NCBI RefSeq assembly: GCF_011082085.1
Contig: NZ_CP041063.1
Location: 1,426,001-1,490,000 of the forward strand
Source: Bacillus sp. Cs-700
Lineage (GTDB): Bacteria; Bacillota; Bacilli; Bacillales; Guptibacillaceae
Length of the DNA: 64,000 nucleotides
Direction: 5' to 3'
The number at the start of each line of letters is the position of its first letter. The stretch's first letter is position 1. The translations under genes and the position numbers were made by a program. Positions 52,669 to 62,856 of the stretch are shown piece after piece. The notes under the pieces are model-generated. The model was not told the origin of the DNA. It searched no databases and saw only the letters and a program-made list of their open reading frames with translations.

Positions 52669-55600
52669 ATGCGAGAGCTTTTTTCTACTATCAGGCAGAA
52701 GTGGAACGCGTTCATTGATAGATTACAAGAATACAACATATTATCCGGCTCTAGAATTGCCTATAAAGTTATTTGGAATCTTTTTCTGATCTTTATAGTA
52801 ATTGGTCTTATGGGCACATTTTTCGCCGGTGGCGTTGGTGCTGGATATTTTGCATCGCTTGTAAAAGATGAACCGATTCGCTCTTACGATGAGATGAAGA
52901 GTGACGTTTATAACTACGAAGAAACCAGTGAGGTCTACTTTGCTGGAGACGTATTTCTTGGAAACTTCCGTTCTGATATTGAGCGAAAAGAAGTTGAGTT
53001 AAAAGACGTTTCTCCTCTTCTACAAAAGGCGGTCATTTCCACAGAAGATGAATACTTTTACGATCACGACGGCATTGTTCCTAAAGCAATCGGACGAGCT
53101 GTACTGCAAGAAGTTACAAATTCAGAAGACCGCAGTGGTGGGAGCACACTCACGCAACAGCTTGTTAAAAACCAGATTTTAACGAGAGAAGTTTCATTTG
53201 AACGGAAAGCAAAAGAAATGTTGCTCGCGCTTCGATTGGAAAACTTCTTTAATAAAGATGAAATTCTAGAAGCATACCTTAACATTGTTCCTTACGGACG
53301 TAATGCTTCTGGTAATAATATCGCAGGCGTTCAAGCAGCCTCACAAGGCATATTCGGAGTCAATGCAAGTGATTTAAACTTGCCACAAGCCGCTTTTATT
53401 GCAGGTATTCCCAAAAACCCTTATACATACACCCCTTTTACAAACTCGGGTGAGGTGAAAGAGGATCTTTCAGCTGGAATCGACCGGATGGAATTTGTTC
53501 TTTATCGCATGTATCAAGAAGAAACGATTACCGAAGATGAGTACAACAAGGCGCTTGAATACGATATTGAAAAAAACCTAACTAAATCTTCCCCTTCGCC
53601 AGTTGAGAAATACCCATACCTTACATTTGAGATTGAAGATCGCGCGAAACGCGTTCTTGCAAAGCAGATCGCTGATGAAGAAGGATATGATGGAGAGAAG
53701 CTTGCGAAGAGTGTAGACTATTATAACCAAATAACTTATGACGCTAATGTTACTGGAAGATCTGCAACAGAAATAGCTAAGAAAATGGATTTAAAATGGG
53801 AAGAAGTTCAAGAAAATTCTGATGTCTTTCTCGAATTTATGAGCAATGCTGAGAAGGAACTCCGAAAAAATGGATACAAAATTTACACTACAATAGACAG
53901 AGATATTTATGAATCTATGAATGCTGCAAGAGATAAAGTTTTAGAAAATGGAAGTTACTTTCAAAGTTCTAAAACAATTTCCGTGCAAAACTCCCAGACA
54001 GGAGAACTCGAAAACAAAGAATTCCCCATGCAAGTGGGTAGTATCTTAATCGAAAATGAAACTGGAAAGATTCTTTCTTTCGTGGGTGGTAGAGATTTTG
54101 CAGAAGAAGAACTTAACCATGCTACTGGGGCTTATCGTTCAAATGGTTCTACGATGAAACCATTGCTTGACTATGCTCCTGCAATGGAAGTAGGAAAAGT
54201 TCAGCCTGGCTACATTGTGCCAGATTTACCGATTAAAGAGGGATATAATCCTGGTAACTATTCATCGAATTATCATGGTCTTGTTACAGCCCGAAAAGCA
54301 TTGGAAAGATCATACAACGTTCCTGCAGTTCGTATTTACAATAAAATGAACCCTGTCGAAGCAACAGACTATTTAGTAAAAATGGGCTTTAGTACAATGA
54401 CACTTGATGACCGAACAAATCCATCAATGGCCATAGGTGCACTTCAACGTGGCGTAAGTGTAGAAGAAAACACGAATGCTTTTGGTACATTTGCTAATGG
54501 TGGAAAATTTGTCGATGCATACTTAATTGATAAAATAGTTGATCGAAATGGAAACACAATTTTCGAACAGAAACCTGAACCAGTCGAAGTTTTTAGTCCT
54601 CAAACAGCGTATCTAACGATTGATATGATGCGTGACGTAGTTAATCAAGGGACAGCCCAAGACATTCCAAACAAACTGAAATTCTCTTCTGATTGGGCTG
54701 GAAAAACTGGTACAGGACAAGACTATTATGATGCATGGTTTGTAGCAGTTAATCCTAATGTTTCACTAGGTGTATGGACTGGATACGATAAACAAATCAG
54801 TATGGATAGTCAATATGCCAATAGAAATAAAAACTTATGGGCATTATTTGCTAATGCTGCTTATGATAAAAAACCAGAAATAATGGACCCAGAAGAATCT
54901 TTCAAAATGCCAACAGGTATTGTAAAACGTTCTTTCTGTGGAATTTCAGGGAAGCTTGCAACTGACCTTTGTCAGAAAGCTGGCCTTGTCCAAACTGACC
55001 TATTTAACGCCAAATACGTACCGACTGAAGTGGATGACAGCCTCACTGAAGGACGTTATGTAGTGATGAATGGTAATACGTATCAAGCGCTTAGCTCCAC
55101 TCCAGAAGAGTTCGTGTCTAGCGGAGTGATGATTAAAGAAGATTACTTCTCTGGAGTCGATCTTGCATCCCTTTTACCATCTGAGTTTAAGAACCTGAAT
55201 ATTGTTTCCGAAGGCACTACTGCTTCGGAAAATGGAAAAAAACCAGGCGCAGTTGGTGGACTTTCAATTAATGGATCAACATTAAGCTGGGGTGCCTCGG
55301 GTGAAAGTGATATCGTTGGGTACCGCATTTACCGAGCTTCGAACGGGAGCAGTTCCTTTACGAAGCTTGGAAGTATAAAATCTTCTGATGGTAGCTCATT
55401 TAATATCCCCTCTGGTGCTTATGCTTATTACGTTACAGCGGTTGATGTCGCTGGTAACGAATCAGGAGCTTCCGCTAAAGTAACAAGTGAAGATTGGTCT
55501 GAAAAGCCGGAACCTAAAGAGAAACCTGAACCAAAGCCTGAATCAGACGAAGGCAATGATCAAACTTCCGGAAACAGTAACACCGAGAATGAGGAAGCTA

Positions 55601-55833
55601 CAGAGGATGAAGAAGCTACAGAGGATGAAGAAGAGGAATCAAGCAATCCAGAAGATTCCTCTTCAAACGAAGATGGCGCTAATGAAGATGGCGCTAATAA
55701 TGAAAATAATGATAGTACAGAAGAAAATGCGAACAGCAACACATCCAATAATAGTAGCAATAGCAATTCGAACGGGGCAAACGGCGAAAATAACGCTAAT
55801 AGTTCCACTAATACAAGTAATGATTCGGAATAA
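52669..55833 (+). CDS. Class A penicillin-binding protein with FN3 domain and acidic tail
   Basis: This enzyme both polymerises glycan strands and cross-links them. After a short cytoplasmic part and one transmembrane helix (about residues 35-62), the glycosyltransferase domain shows EDEYFYDHDG near 125, GGSTLTQQLVKN near 157, and RKAKEMLLALRLENFF. The transpeptidase domain has STMK near 494, SYN near 547 and KTGTG near 678. A fibronectin type III-like domain (about 860-945) is followed by roughly 110 residues rich in Glu, Asp, Asn and Ser. At 1054 residues it is longer than most. It is near tyrS in some Bacillaceae but not in B. subtilis. Confidence 0.93.
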   Translation: MRELFSTIRQKWNAFIDRLQEYNILSGSRIAYKVIWNLFLIFIVIGLMGTFFAGGVGAGYFASLVKDEPIRSYDEMKSDVYNYEETSEVYFAGDVFLGNFRSDIERKEVELKDVSPLLQKAVISTEDEYFYDHDGIVPKAIGRAVLQEVTNSEDRSGGSTLTQQLVKNQILTREVSFERKAKEMLLALRLENFFNKDEILEAYLNIVPYGRNASGNNIAGVQAASQGIFGVNASDLNLPQAAFIAGIPKNPYTYTPFTNSGEVKEDLSAGIDRMEFVLYRMYQEETITEDEYNKALEYDIEKNLTKSSPSPVEKYPYLTFEIEDRAKRVLAKQIADEEGYDGEKLAKSVDYYNQITYDANVTGRSATEIAKKMDLKWEEVQENSDVFLEFMSNAEKELRKNGYKIYTTIDRDIYESMNAARDKVLENGSYFQSSKTISVQNSQTGELENKEFPMQVGSILIENETGKILSFVGGRDFAEEELNHATGAYRSNGSTMKPLLDYAPAMEVGKVQPGYIVPDLPIKEGYNPGNYSSNYHGLVTARKALERSYNVPAVRIYNKMNPVEATDYLVKMGFSTMTLDDRTNPSMAIGALQRGVSVEENTNAFGTFANGGKFVDAYLIDKIVDRNGNTIFEQKPEPVEVFSPQTAYLTIDMMRDVVNQGTAQDIPNKLKFSSDWAGKTGTGQDYYDAWFVAVNPNVSLGVWTGYDKQISMDSQYANRNKNLWALFANAAYDKKPEIMDPEESFKMPTGIVKRSFCGISGKLATDLCQKAGLVQTDLFNAKYVPTEVDDSLTEGRYVVMNGNTYQALSSTPEEFVSSGVMIKEDYFSGVDLASLLPSEFKNLNIVSEGTTASENGKKPGAVGGLSINGSTLSWGASGESDIVGYRIYRASNGSSSFTKLGSIKSSDGSSFNIPSGAYAYYVTAVDVAGNESGASAKVTSEDWSEKPEPKEKPEPKPESDEGNDQTSGNSNTENEEATEDEEATEDEEEESSNPEDSSSNEDGANEDGANNENNDSTEENANSNTSNNSSNSNSNGANGENNANSSTNTSNDSE
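55594..55695 (+). repeat. Short tandem repeats inside the PBP tail
   Basis: An 18-base unit coding for EATEDE is present twice at 55594-55629, and a 15-base unit coding for NEDGA is present twice at 55666-55695 with one base change. Such in-frame repeats can change the tail length by slippage without breaking the gene. Confidence 0.75.
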
Positions 55834-55870
55834 AAAAGAGCCTGTAGCAAAGTTTGCTACAGGCTCTTTT
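55834..55870. terminator. Bidirectional terminator between the PBP gene and acsA
   Basis: Two 18-base perfect arms (55834-55851 and 55853-55870) start with A-runs and end with T-runs, between two convergent genes. Confidence 0.9.
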
Positions 55871-55876
55871 TATTCT

Positions 55877-57592
55877 TTAATCTTCCATCGTTGACAAATC
55901 TCCAGTAGGTAAATCAAGCTCCCATGCCTTTAGCACACGACGCATAATTTTACCACTTCTTGTTTTCGGAAGCTTGTCTCTAAATTCAATTTCTCGAGGT
56001 GCCGCATGAGCAGCGAGACCTTTTTTCACAAAGTTACGAATCTCCTCCATTAACTCATCAGATGGCTCATGTCCATCTCTCAGTGCAATAAAGGCTTTAA
56101 TGATTTCCCCTCGAACAGGATCTGGTTTACCAATAACACCTGCTTCAGCAACAGCCCTGTGTTCAACTAGTTTACTTTCAACTTCAAACGGACCGACCCG
56201 TTCACCAGAAGTCATTATGACATCATCCACACGTCCCTGGAACCAGAAGTAGCCATCTTCATCTTTATAAGCTGAATCGCCAGATACGTACCAGTCTCCT
56301 TTTAAGAAATAACTTTCATATTTCTCAGGACGATTCCAGATCGCACGCATCATCGATGGCCAGCCTTTCTTAATGGCTAGGTTCCCCATTCGATTAGCTG
56401 GTAGTTCATTCCCTTGATCATCAACGATCGCTGCGTGCACGCCTGGAATCGGTTTACCCATTGATCCTGGTTTTATTTCCATAGAAGGGTAATTGCTGAT
56501 TAGCTGAGCGCCCGTTTCCGTCATCCACCAGTTGTCATGAATGCGAAGATCAAGTACTTGATTTCCCCACTTAATAACCTCTGGATTTAACGGTTCTCCT
56601 ACACTTAAAACATGGCGTAGGGATGAAAGATCAAATTTCTTAACAATCTCATCTCCTGCTCCCATAAGCATACGGAATGCGGTAGGTGCACTATACCATA
56701 CAGTGACTTCATATTTTTCAATTGTTCCGTACCAATCTTCTGGACTAAAGCGACCACCACGAATGACGTTCGACGTTCCAGCTAGCCATGGAGCAAAAAT
56801 ACCATAGGAAGTACCGGTTACCCAGCCAGGATCGGCTGTACACCAATAGACATCATCTTCTTTTAGATCAAGTACCCATTTCGATGTTTGATACTGTTGT
56901 ACCATCGCATTATGAACATGAAGAACGCCTTTTGGCTTACCTGTCGACCCAGATGTATAATGAAGAATCATACCATCTTCACGGTCAACCCATTCTATTT
57001 TCAACTTCTTGTCTGCTGACTCAAAATGCTTGTAAAAATCGATATATGGTCCTTCTTCTTTTACGTTTTCTCCCACTAACACAACGCTTTCAAGGTTCGG
57101 AAGCTCATCAACTGGTACACGTTCGAGTAATTCAGGAGTTGTGACGAGTACCTTTGCTTCACTATCCTCAAGCCGATCTCTCACCGCACCTTCCATAAAA
57201 GCTTCAAAAAGCGGTCCAGCAATCGCACCAAGTTTAAGCGTCCCCAGAAGAATGAAATATAGCTCTGGAGATCTTGGCATGAAAATAAAGACCCTGTCGC
57301 CTTTTTCAACATTCACTTTTTTTAGAACGTTCCCAGCTTTGTTACTCATTGATTTCATTTCACTATACGTATACTTCTCATCGCGTGTTGGGTCAGAAAA
57401 ATAAAGAGCTACTTTGTTTTTACGATCGGACTCAGCGTGCCTATCGATTGCTTCGTAGGCCATATTCACATTCCCTGTTTCACTCCAAGTAAATGTTTTC
57501 TCCACGTCTTTCCAATCAAAATTCCCGTATGTAGCTTCATAATCCTGTAAATTATGATTACCCAATGTAGCAGAAAGCGGTTTCAATTCCAT
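55877..57592 (-). CDS. acsA: Acetyl-CoA synthetase
   Basis: AcsA activates acetate to acetyl-CoA with ATP, letting the cell reuse excreted acetate. The 571-residue protein has LHYTSGSTGKPKGVLHVHN, DNWWMTETGAQ and WYVSGDSAYKDEDGYFWFQGR. The catalytic lysine is in LPKTRSGKIMRR, which is also the site acetylated by AcuA and restored by AcuC in B. subtilis. It diverges from acuABC, with a shared 165-base region holding a cre-like site. The last residues are normal. Confidence 0.96.
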   Translation of the reverse strand: MELKPLSATLGNHNLQDYEATYGNFDWKDVEKTFTWSETGNVNMAYEAIDRHAESDRKNKVALYFSDPTRDEKYTYSEMKSMSNKAGNVLKKVNVEKGDRVFIFMPRSPELYFILLGTLKLGAIAGPLFEAFMEGAVRDRLEDSEAKVLVTTPELLERVPVDELPNLESVVLVGENVKEEGPYIDFYKHFESADKKLKIEWVDREDGMILHYTSGSTGKPKGVLHVHNAMVQQYQTSKWVLDLKEDDVYWCTADPGWVTGTSYGIFAPWLAGTSNVIRGGRFSPEDWYGTIEKYEVTVWYSAPTAFRMLMGAGDEIVKKFDLSSLRHVLSVGEPLNPEVIKWGNQVLDLRIHDNWWMTETGAQLISNYPSMEIKPGSMGKPIPGVHAAIVDDQGNELPANRMGNLAIKKGWPSMMRAIWNRPEKYESYFLKGDWYVSGDSAYKDEDGYFWFQGRVDDVIMTSGERVGPFEVESKLVEHRAVAEAGVIGKPDPVRGEIIKAFIALRDGHEPSDELMEEIRNFVKKGLAAHAAPREIEFRDKLPKTRSGKIMRRVLKAWELDLPTGDLSTMED

Positions 57593-57686
57593 AAGTAATC
57601 TCCTCCTTCTCCTTCATGTCTTTCCCTGTTAGTATAACATAAATTCCTAATTTTTTAACAAATGACAAAACTTCAAAAAATAACAT

Positions 57687-57722
57687 TGAAACCCCTTACA
57701 TTCATCTCGTTTCATGTATAAT
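57687..57722 (+). promoter_or_regulatory. cre-like site and acuABC promoter
   Basis: TGAAACCCCTTACA (57687-57700) matches the catabolite-responsive consensus at 12 of 14 positions. It lies across the -35 of a promoter with a perfect TATAAT at 57717-57722. CcpA represses acsA and acuABC in B. subtilis from the shared region, which supports this. Confidence 0.55.
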
Positions 57723-57757
57723 AAGAATTGAGACCATTATTAAAAGGTGGTGACTAG

Positions 57758-58390
57758 ATGGAACATCATAAAACGTATAATGCAATTGAGTGGAATACGC
57801 CACATGGAAAACTAATTATTGAAGGCCCAATCACCCCCGATCGCCTTGCATCCTATCATTTACATAAGGATCTTGTCGCATTTCGTCCCCCTGAGCAACA
57901 GCATAAAGCCCTAGTTGAAATAGCTGGACTTCCTGAAGGACGAATTATTGTAGCGAGAGAACGAGAAACAATCGTAGGTTATGTTACATTTCTTTATCCC
58001 GACCCCCTTGAACGCTGGTCAGAAGGGAAAATGGAAGATTTAATTGAATTAGGAGCGATTGAGGTTATACCAAAATATCGTAATGCTAAAGTAGGCAAAA
58101 GCCTCCTTAAGACATCCTTCATGGATGATGCTATGAACGATTACATTGTGATTACTACCGAATATTATTGGCATTGGGATCTTAAAGGAACTGGATTATC
58201 TGTATGGGATTACCGTAAAGTCATGGAAAAAATGATGAATGCAGGAGGATTGGAATGGTATGCAACGGACGATCCTGAAATTAGCTCTCATCCAGCAAAT
58301 TGTTTAATGGCTCGAATTGGGACGAGGATTAACCAGGACTCTATTCAAGCTTTTGATCGTCTCCGATTTCATAACCGCTTCATGTATTAA
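57758..58390 (+). CDS. acuA: Protein acetyltransferase AcuA
   Basis: AcuA is a GNAT-family enzyme that acetylates and so switches off acetyl-CoA synthetase. The 210-residue protein begins MEHHKTYNAIEWNTPHGKL and has an acetyl-CoA binding region near VIPKYRNAKVGKSLLK (about residue 105). Position before acuB and acuC, and divergent from its target acsA, matches B. subtilis. AAAGGTGGTG precedes the ATG. Confidence 0.95.
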   Translation: MEHHKTYNAIEWNTPHGKLIIEGPITPDRLASYHLHKDLVAFRPPEQQHKALVEIAGLPEGRIIVARERETIVGYVTFLYPDPLERWSEGKMEDLIELGAIEVIPKYRNAKVGKSLLKTSFMDDAMNDYIVITTEYYWHWDLKGTGLSVWDYRKVMEKMMNAGGLEWYATDDPEISSHPANCLMARIGTRINQDSIQAFDRLRFHNRFMY

Positions 58391-58412
58391 GTATGCAAAG
58401 GAGTGAGTCAAG

Positions 58413-59060
58413 TTGGTCATAGAAGAAATAATGAATCGAAATGTTTTTTCACTTGAAGAGAATCAAACCATTGCAGATGCAATTAAACTAATGAGAGAAA
58501 AAAATATTCGTCACCTTCCGATCGTAAATAGCACAGGAGAGCTAACTGGCATTGTTTCGGATCGAGATATTAAAGATGCTAGTCCATCTATTCTTGACTC
58601 AAGTCCGAACAAAGAAGTGTTACAATCACATCTTTCCTCTATTATGAAGAAAGATGTGATTACAGCTCACCCATTAGATTTCGTTGAAGAGATCTCAACC
58701 ATTTTTTACGAACAGCGCATTAGCTCCATTCCCATTGTTGATAATCGAAAAGTAATCGGTATGGTAACTGAGACAGACATGTTACATACGCTTATCCTAT
58801 TGACAGGTGCACATCAGCCGAGTTCACATATTGAAGTTCAAGTAGCTAACGTTTCTGGACAACTAGCCGATATCACCCAAATCATTAAAAAACGTAATGT
58901 TAACATCATCAGTGTGCTTGTTTATCCATGCAGTCACGATGAAAAATACAAAAATATCGTTTTTCGCATTCAAACAATGAATCCAACTTCGGTCATTAAT
59001 GATATCAAAAAGGAAGGTTATGAGGTTCTTTGGCCGAGCATGCCGGGGGTTCAAAAATGA
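58413..59060 (+). CDS. acuB: AcuB, CBS-pair and ACT-domain protein
   Basis: The 215-residue protein has two CBS repeats (about 1-60 and 75-130; GIVSDRDIKDA and GMVTETDML), then an ACT-like domain (about 138-210; VQVANVSGQLADITQIIKKRNVNI). CBS pairs sense adenine nucleotides, and ACT domains sense small molecules. The start appears to be a TTG behind GGAGTGAG. The exact role of AcuB is unknown. Its stop overlaps the acuC start (ATGA). Confidence 0.93.
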   Translation: MVIEEIMNRNVFSLEENQTIADAIKLMREKNIRHLPIVNSTGELTGIVSDRDIKDASPSILDSSPNKEVLQSHLSSIMKKDVITAHPLDFVEEISTIFYEQRISSIPIVDNRKVIGMVTETDMLHTLILLTGAHQPSSHIEVQVANVSGQLADITQIIKKRNVNIISVLVYPCSHDEKYKNIVFRIQTMNPTSVINDIKKEGYEVLWPSMPGVQK

Positions 59061-60208
59061 CCTGCGATTCTGTTTTTGTTTACTCCTCAGATTATCTAAA
59101 CTATAAATTTAGTGATGATCACCCTTTCAATCATATTCGTGTTAAACTCACTCAGGACCTCCTTACTGAAATGAAGGCTCTAAACGATTCAGATGTAATT
59201 GCGCCTCGAATAGCAACAGATGATGAAATTGCTCTGATTCACGATCCAGCTTATATCGACGCAGTGAAAAAAGCTGGGAAAGGAAGTTTAGCATCTTCCA
59301 TTGCAGCGAACTATGGGCTTGGTACTGAAGATACGCCCATCTTTTCAAATATGCATGAAGCGAGTGCTCTCATTGTTGGTGGTACGCTAACGGCTGTTGA
59401 TGCCGTTATGACTGGAAAATCTGATCATGCGCTCAATGTAGGTGGTGGCCTGCATCACGGATTTAGAGGGAAAGCATCTGGGTTTTGTATTTATAATGAT
59501 AGCTCCATTGCTATCGAATATATGAAGAAGAAATACGGTGCTAAAGTGCTTTATGTTGATACGGATGCTCATCATGGTGATGGCGTTCAATGGGCTTTCT
59601 ATGACGATCCTGAAGTTTGCACACTGTCGATTCATGAAACTGGTCGCTATTTATTTCCTGGAACAGGAAACATTAATGAAAAAGGACAGGGAAAAGGGTA
59701 TGGATTTTCCTTTAATGTTCCAATTGATGCATTTACTGAGGATGAATCATTCCAAGAAGTTTATGAGGCGTCTTTTCGTAAAGTAATCGACTTCTTCAAA
59801 CCAGATGTGATTTTAACTCAAAATGGAGCTGATGCCCATTACTATGATCCATTAACACATCTTTCTGTTTCGATGAAAAGCTATGAGTTCATTCCAAAGT
59901 TAGCTCATCAGCTTGCACACGAATATTGTGATGGTAAGTGGATTGCAGTTGGTGGCGGGGGATATGATATTTGGCGCGTAGTACCAAGAGCGTGGTCGCG
60001 GATTTGGCTTGAAATGAAAGGGCTATCAATAACAGGAAGATTACCACAACAGTGGTTAGATCGATGGAATCCCCTTTCTCCCCTTACTCTCCCTGAAAAT
60101 TGGGATGATGAGACTAATTTATATGAGCCTATTCCAAGAAAACAAGAGATTACAGAGAAGAATAAACTCACTTGTGAGCGAGCGCTTTATCAAATTACGA
60201 ATCAATAG
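59057..60208 (+). CDS. acuC: Protein deacetylase AcuC (class I HDAC fold)
   Basis: AcuC removes the acetyl group from AcsA and reactivates it. The 383-residue protein has the zinc-deacetylase motifs VGGGLHHGFRG, DTDAHHGDGVQW and ILTQNGADAHYYDPLTHLS. I chose the ATG at 59057 because it overlaps the acuB stop in an ATGA. An upstream start in the same frame reads through acuB. The AcuA/AcuC pair gives reversible control of acetate use. Confidence 0.94.
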   Translation: MTCDSVFVYSSDYLNYKFSDDHPFNHIRVKLTQDLLTEMKALNDSDVIAPRIATDDEIALIHDPAYIDAVKKAGKGSLASSIAANYGLGTEDTPIFSNMHEASALIVGGTLTAVDAVMTGKSDHALNVGGGLHHGFRGKASGFCIYNDSSIAIEYMKKKYGAKVLYVDTDAHHGDGVQWAFYDDPEVCTLSIHETGRYLFPGTGNINEKGQGKGYGFSFNVPIDAFTEDESFQEVYEASFRKVIDFFKPDVILTQNGADAHYYDPLTHLSVSMKSYEFIPKLAHQLAHEYCDGKWIAVGGGGYDIWRVVPRAWSRIWLEMKGLSITGRLPQQWLDRWNPLSPLTLPENWDDETNLYEPIPRKQEITEKNKLTCERALYQITNQ

Positions 60209-60209
60209 A

Positions 60210-60234
60210 AAAAACGAGCCTGGGGCTCGTTTTT
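60210..60234. terminator. Bidirectional terminator between acuC and ccpA
   Basis: AAAAACGAGCC and GGCTCGTTTTT form an 11-base stem with a three-base loop, between convergent genes. In B. subtilis motPS follows ccpA here; it is absent. Confidence 0.9.
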
Positions 60235-61244
60235 TATTCTTCGTTATGAATTGTAGAATTGCGATGTTGCAAACGGTGTGGCAATACAACAGTTTGCTCT
60301 TCTACTGTTTCTTTATTCATTAATTTCGTTAGTAGACGCATCGCAACAGCACCGATATCGTACATTGGTTGTACTACTGTAGAAAGGGTTGGACGAACCA
60401 TAGTGGCAAGCCTAGTGTTATCAAATCCGACTACTTCAAAATCTTCCGGAACGTTATATCCATTATCTTGCGCTGCATGAATAACGCCGAGAGCCATTTC
60501 ATCTGTACCTGCAAAAATGGCAGTAGGTTTCTCGTCTAGCTCTAAGAATCCTTCCATCGCTTCAATACCAGAATCGTACGTATAGTCACCAATCGCTACA
60601 CAGTTTTCATCAACAGCCATTCCTGCATCTTCAAGAGCTGTGCGGTACCCAAGAAACTTCTCTTCGCCATTAATTGGATCTTCCAAAGGTCCACTAACAA
60701 GACCAATTTTTTTATGTCCTTTTTCAATAAAGCTAGCGACAAGCTCATAAGCCGCTTTCTGATAATTAATATTAACGGAAGGGATTTCTTGACTCTTTTC
60801 AAGCGTTGCAGCTAGCACAATTGGTACGGGAGAGCGCTTAAATTCTTCTACATGCTCTTCGGTAATTTTACCGCCCATGAAAACAATCCCATCCACCTGT
60901 TTACCAAGCATCGTATTAAGCAAGTGAATTTCTTTTTCTTTATTTTGATCTGAATTACTCAAAATAATGTTGTATTTATACATTGTCGCAATGTCTTCAA
61001 TACCACGAGCAAGCTCTGCAAAGAAAATACTAGAAATATCAGGGATAATAACGCCTACAGTAGTCGTTTTCTTACTAGCAAGTCCCCTTGCGACCGCATT
61101 TGGTCGATATCCTAGTCTTTCAATTGCTTCTAATACTTTTTTTCTGGTGGCAGGCTTTACGTTAGGATTGCCATTAACAACCCTCGATACAGTTGCCATC
61201 GATACTCCTGCTTCTTTCGCTACGTCATAAATCGTTGTATTCAC
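60234..61244 (-). CDS. ccpA: Catabolite control protein A
   Basis: CcpA is the LacI-family master regulator of carbon use. It binds cre sites with HPr-Ser46-P. The 336-residue protein has the [26 protein letters not shown], then the hinge [23 protein letters not shown] and a periplasmic-binding-protein-like core with [14 protein letters not shown]. All are typical. Candidate targets visible in this window are ackA and acsA/acuABC. AGGAGGATCATC precedes the ATG. Confidence 0.97.
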   Translation of the reverse strand: MNTTIYDVAKEAGVSMATVSRVVNGNPNVKPATRKKVLEAIERLGYRPNAVARGLASKKTTTVGVIIPDISSIFFAELARGIEDIATMYKYNIILSNSDQNKEKEIHLLNTMLGKQVDGIVFMGGKITEEHVEEFKRSPVPIVLAATLEKSQEIPSVNINYQKAAYELVASFIEKGHKKIGLVSGPLEDPINGEEKFLGYRTALEDAGMAVDENCVAIGDYTYDSGIEAMEGFLELDEKPTAIFAGTDEMALGVIHAAQDNGYNVPEDFEVVGFDNTRLATMVRPTLSTVVQPMYDIGAVAMRLLTKLMNKETVEEQTVVLPHRLQHRNSTIHNEE

Positions 61245-61285
61245 GATGATCCTCCTTCATGCTCTTACGGACTTTAATTTACTTA

Positions 61286-61314
61286 ATGATACGATACTAT
61301 CCGTTTGACTGCAA
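61286..61314 (-). promoter_or_regulatory. Likely promoter of ccpA
   Basis: On the minus strand TTGCAG (61309-61314) is 17 bases from TATCAT (61286-61291), upstream of ccpA. The match to consensus is moderate. The rest of the 360-base gap to aroA is AT-rich with no gene visible. Confidence 0.5.
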
Positions 61315-61598
61315 ACCAAATCCTTATATCGACTAACACTCATCCGTTGTTATGCTCCATGCAAAATTGTCTACATTTGGTATGTAGAATATTTCACAAG
61401 TAGATACTGTATTAAAGATAGCATATTTAACGCTTTTTTGCTTCATATAAGCATAAATTTAACACACAAAATCATAACAGGATACAATTACGCTTCATTA
61501 TTACTTAGGATAACACTCTTACGCACTTTTATTCCCAATGAATCCCACTTATAAAAATAGACTAACTCTAAATTCATCAGAAAGAAAGATAAAAAAAA

Positions 61599-61621
61599 CC
61601 TTCTACTTAAATAGTAGAAGG
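61599..61621 (-). terminator. Terminator downstream of aroA
   Basis: CCTTCTACT and AGTAGAAGG form a nine-base stem. Eight A's on the left give the minus-strand T-run. It overlaps the end of the gene. Confidence 0.85.
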
Positions 61622-62707
61622 CGTTACTTTAGCTGGATTGAATAAACCGCTAGCTTTCAAATCTTCAACAAATTGTTCGTACTGTGGAATATCTAACTGT
61701 TGAGCAGCATCTGAAAGCGCTACTGCAGGATCAGGATGAACCTCAACCATAATACCATCGGCACCGATCGCAAGACCTGCTTTTGCTGCTGGGAATAATA
61801 GATCTTTACGTCCAGTTGAATGCGTTACGTCAACTAGAACAGGTAAATGAGTTTCCTGCTTAAGAATCGGTACAGCTGTAATATCTAACGTGTTTCGTGT
61901 TGCTTTTTCATATGTTCTTATGCCTCTTTCGCAAAGCATAACTTGCGTATTACCGTTTGAAACAATGTACTCTGCAGCATTAATGAATTCCTGAATTGTC
62001 GCAGATAAACCTCTCTTAAGTAGTACTGGCTTATCAACAGAACCTGCTGCTTTAAGCAATTCAAAGTTCTGCATATTACGTGCTCCAATTTGAATAACAT
62101 CAACGTACTTTACTGCTGTTTCAATATCTGCTGGATTAACGATTTCACTGACAACTGCAAGATCGTACTCATCAGCAACTTGCTTAAGAATCTTCAACCC
62201 TTCTTCACCAAGTCCCTGGAAATCGTATGGTGATGTACGTGGCTTGAAAGCACCTCCACGAAGCATTTTAAATCCTTGCTTCTTAACAGCTTTTGCCACT
62301 TCTGCAACTTGCTCGTAGCTTTCAACAGCACACGGTCCTGAAATAAGGACTTGCCCGCCGTCTCCAACTTTTTCGCCTCTAATATCAATTACGGTGTTAT
62401 CCGGCTGGCGTTTTCTTGAAACTAACAGTGCTTTACGGTGATCATCTTCTTGTAGCTCAAGGCTTGCCTTAAAAATTTCCTTAAAAATATGCTGAAGAGT
62501 GGAATTATCGAACGGCCCACCATTTTTCTCCGTAAGCTTATCAAGCATCTTACGCTCTCGAACAGGGTCAAAACGATTAATCCCCTGCGCTTTCTTTACT
62601 CTACCTATCTCTTTCGCCACTTCAGCACGCTCATTAATTAAATCAAGCAACTGTAGGTTAATCTCGTCTAATTTCTCTCTCAACTCATCAATTTGGATAT
62701 TAGCCAT
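61607..62707 (-). CDS. aroA: Chorismate mutase / DAHP synthase (AroA)
   Basis: This fusion starts the shikimate pathway. The N-terminal 90 residues are an AroQ-type chorismate mutase ([32 protein letters not shown]), which also senses prephenate. The rest is DAHP synthase with [30 protein letters not shown] and a [15 protein letters not shown] motif. At 366 residues it is typical of Bacillus. In other naming schemes it is aroG or aroF. It is monocistronic. Confidence 0.95.
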   Translation of the reverse strand: MANIQIDELREKLDEINLQLLDLINERAEVAKEIGRVKKAQGINRFDPVRERKMLDKLTEKNGGPFDNSTLQHIFKEIFKASLELQEDDHRKALLVSRKRQPDNTVIDIRGEKVGDGGQVLISGPCAVESYEQVAEVAKAVKKQGFKMLRGGAFKPRTSPYDFQGLGEEGLKILKQVADEYDLAVVSEIVNPADIETAVKYVDVIQIGARNMQNFELLKAAGSVDKPVLLKRGLSATIQEFINAAEYIVSNGNTQVMLCERGIRTYEKATRNTLDITAVPILKQETHLPVLVDVTHSTGRKDLLFPAAKAGLAIGADGIMVEVHPDPAVALSDAAQQLDIPQYEQFVEDLKASGLFNPAKVTPSTI

Positions 62708-62826
62708 AATATCTCCACTCCTATCTGTTTAAGTGATTAGGGTTATTATATACGATGAAAAATAAAATGTCACTACTTTTCTTTTAATTCTTAAACGCTT
62801 TTAAGCATTAAACCATGTTAGTAAAA

Positions 62827-62856
62827 AAATAAACGGCTTCATGAGGCCGTTTATTT
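62827..62856 (-). terminator. Terminator downstream of ytxJ
   Basis: AAATAAACGGC and GCCGTTTATTT form an 11-base stem with an eight-base loop. It overlaps the ytxJ stop. Confidence 0.75.
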
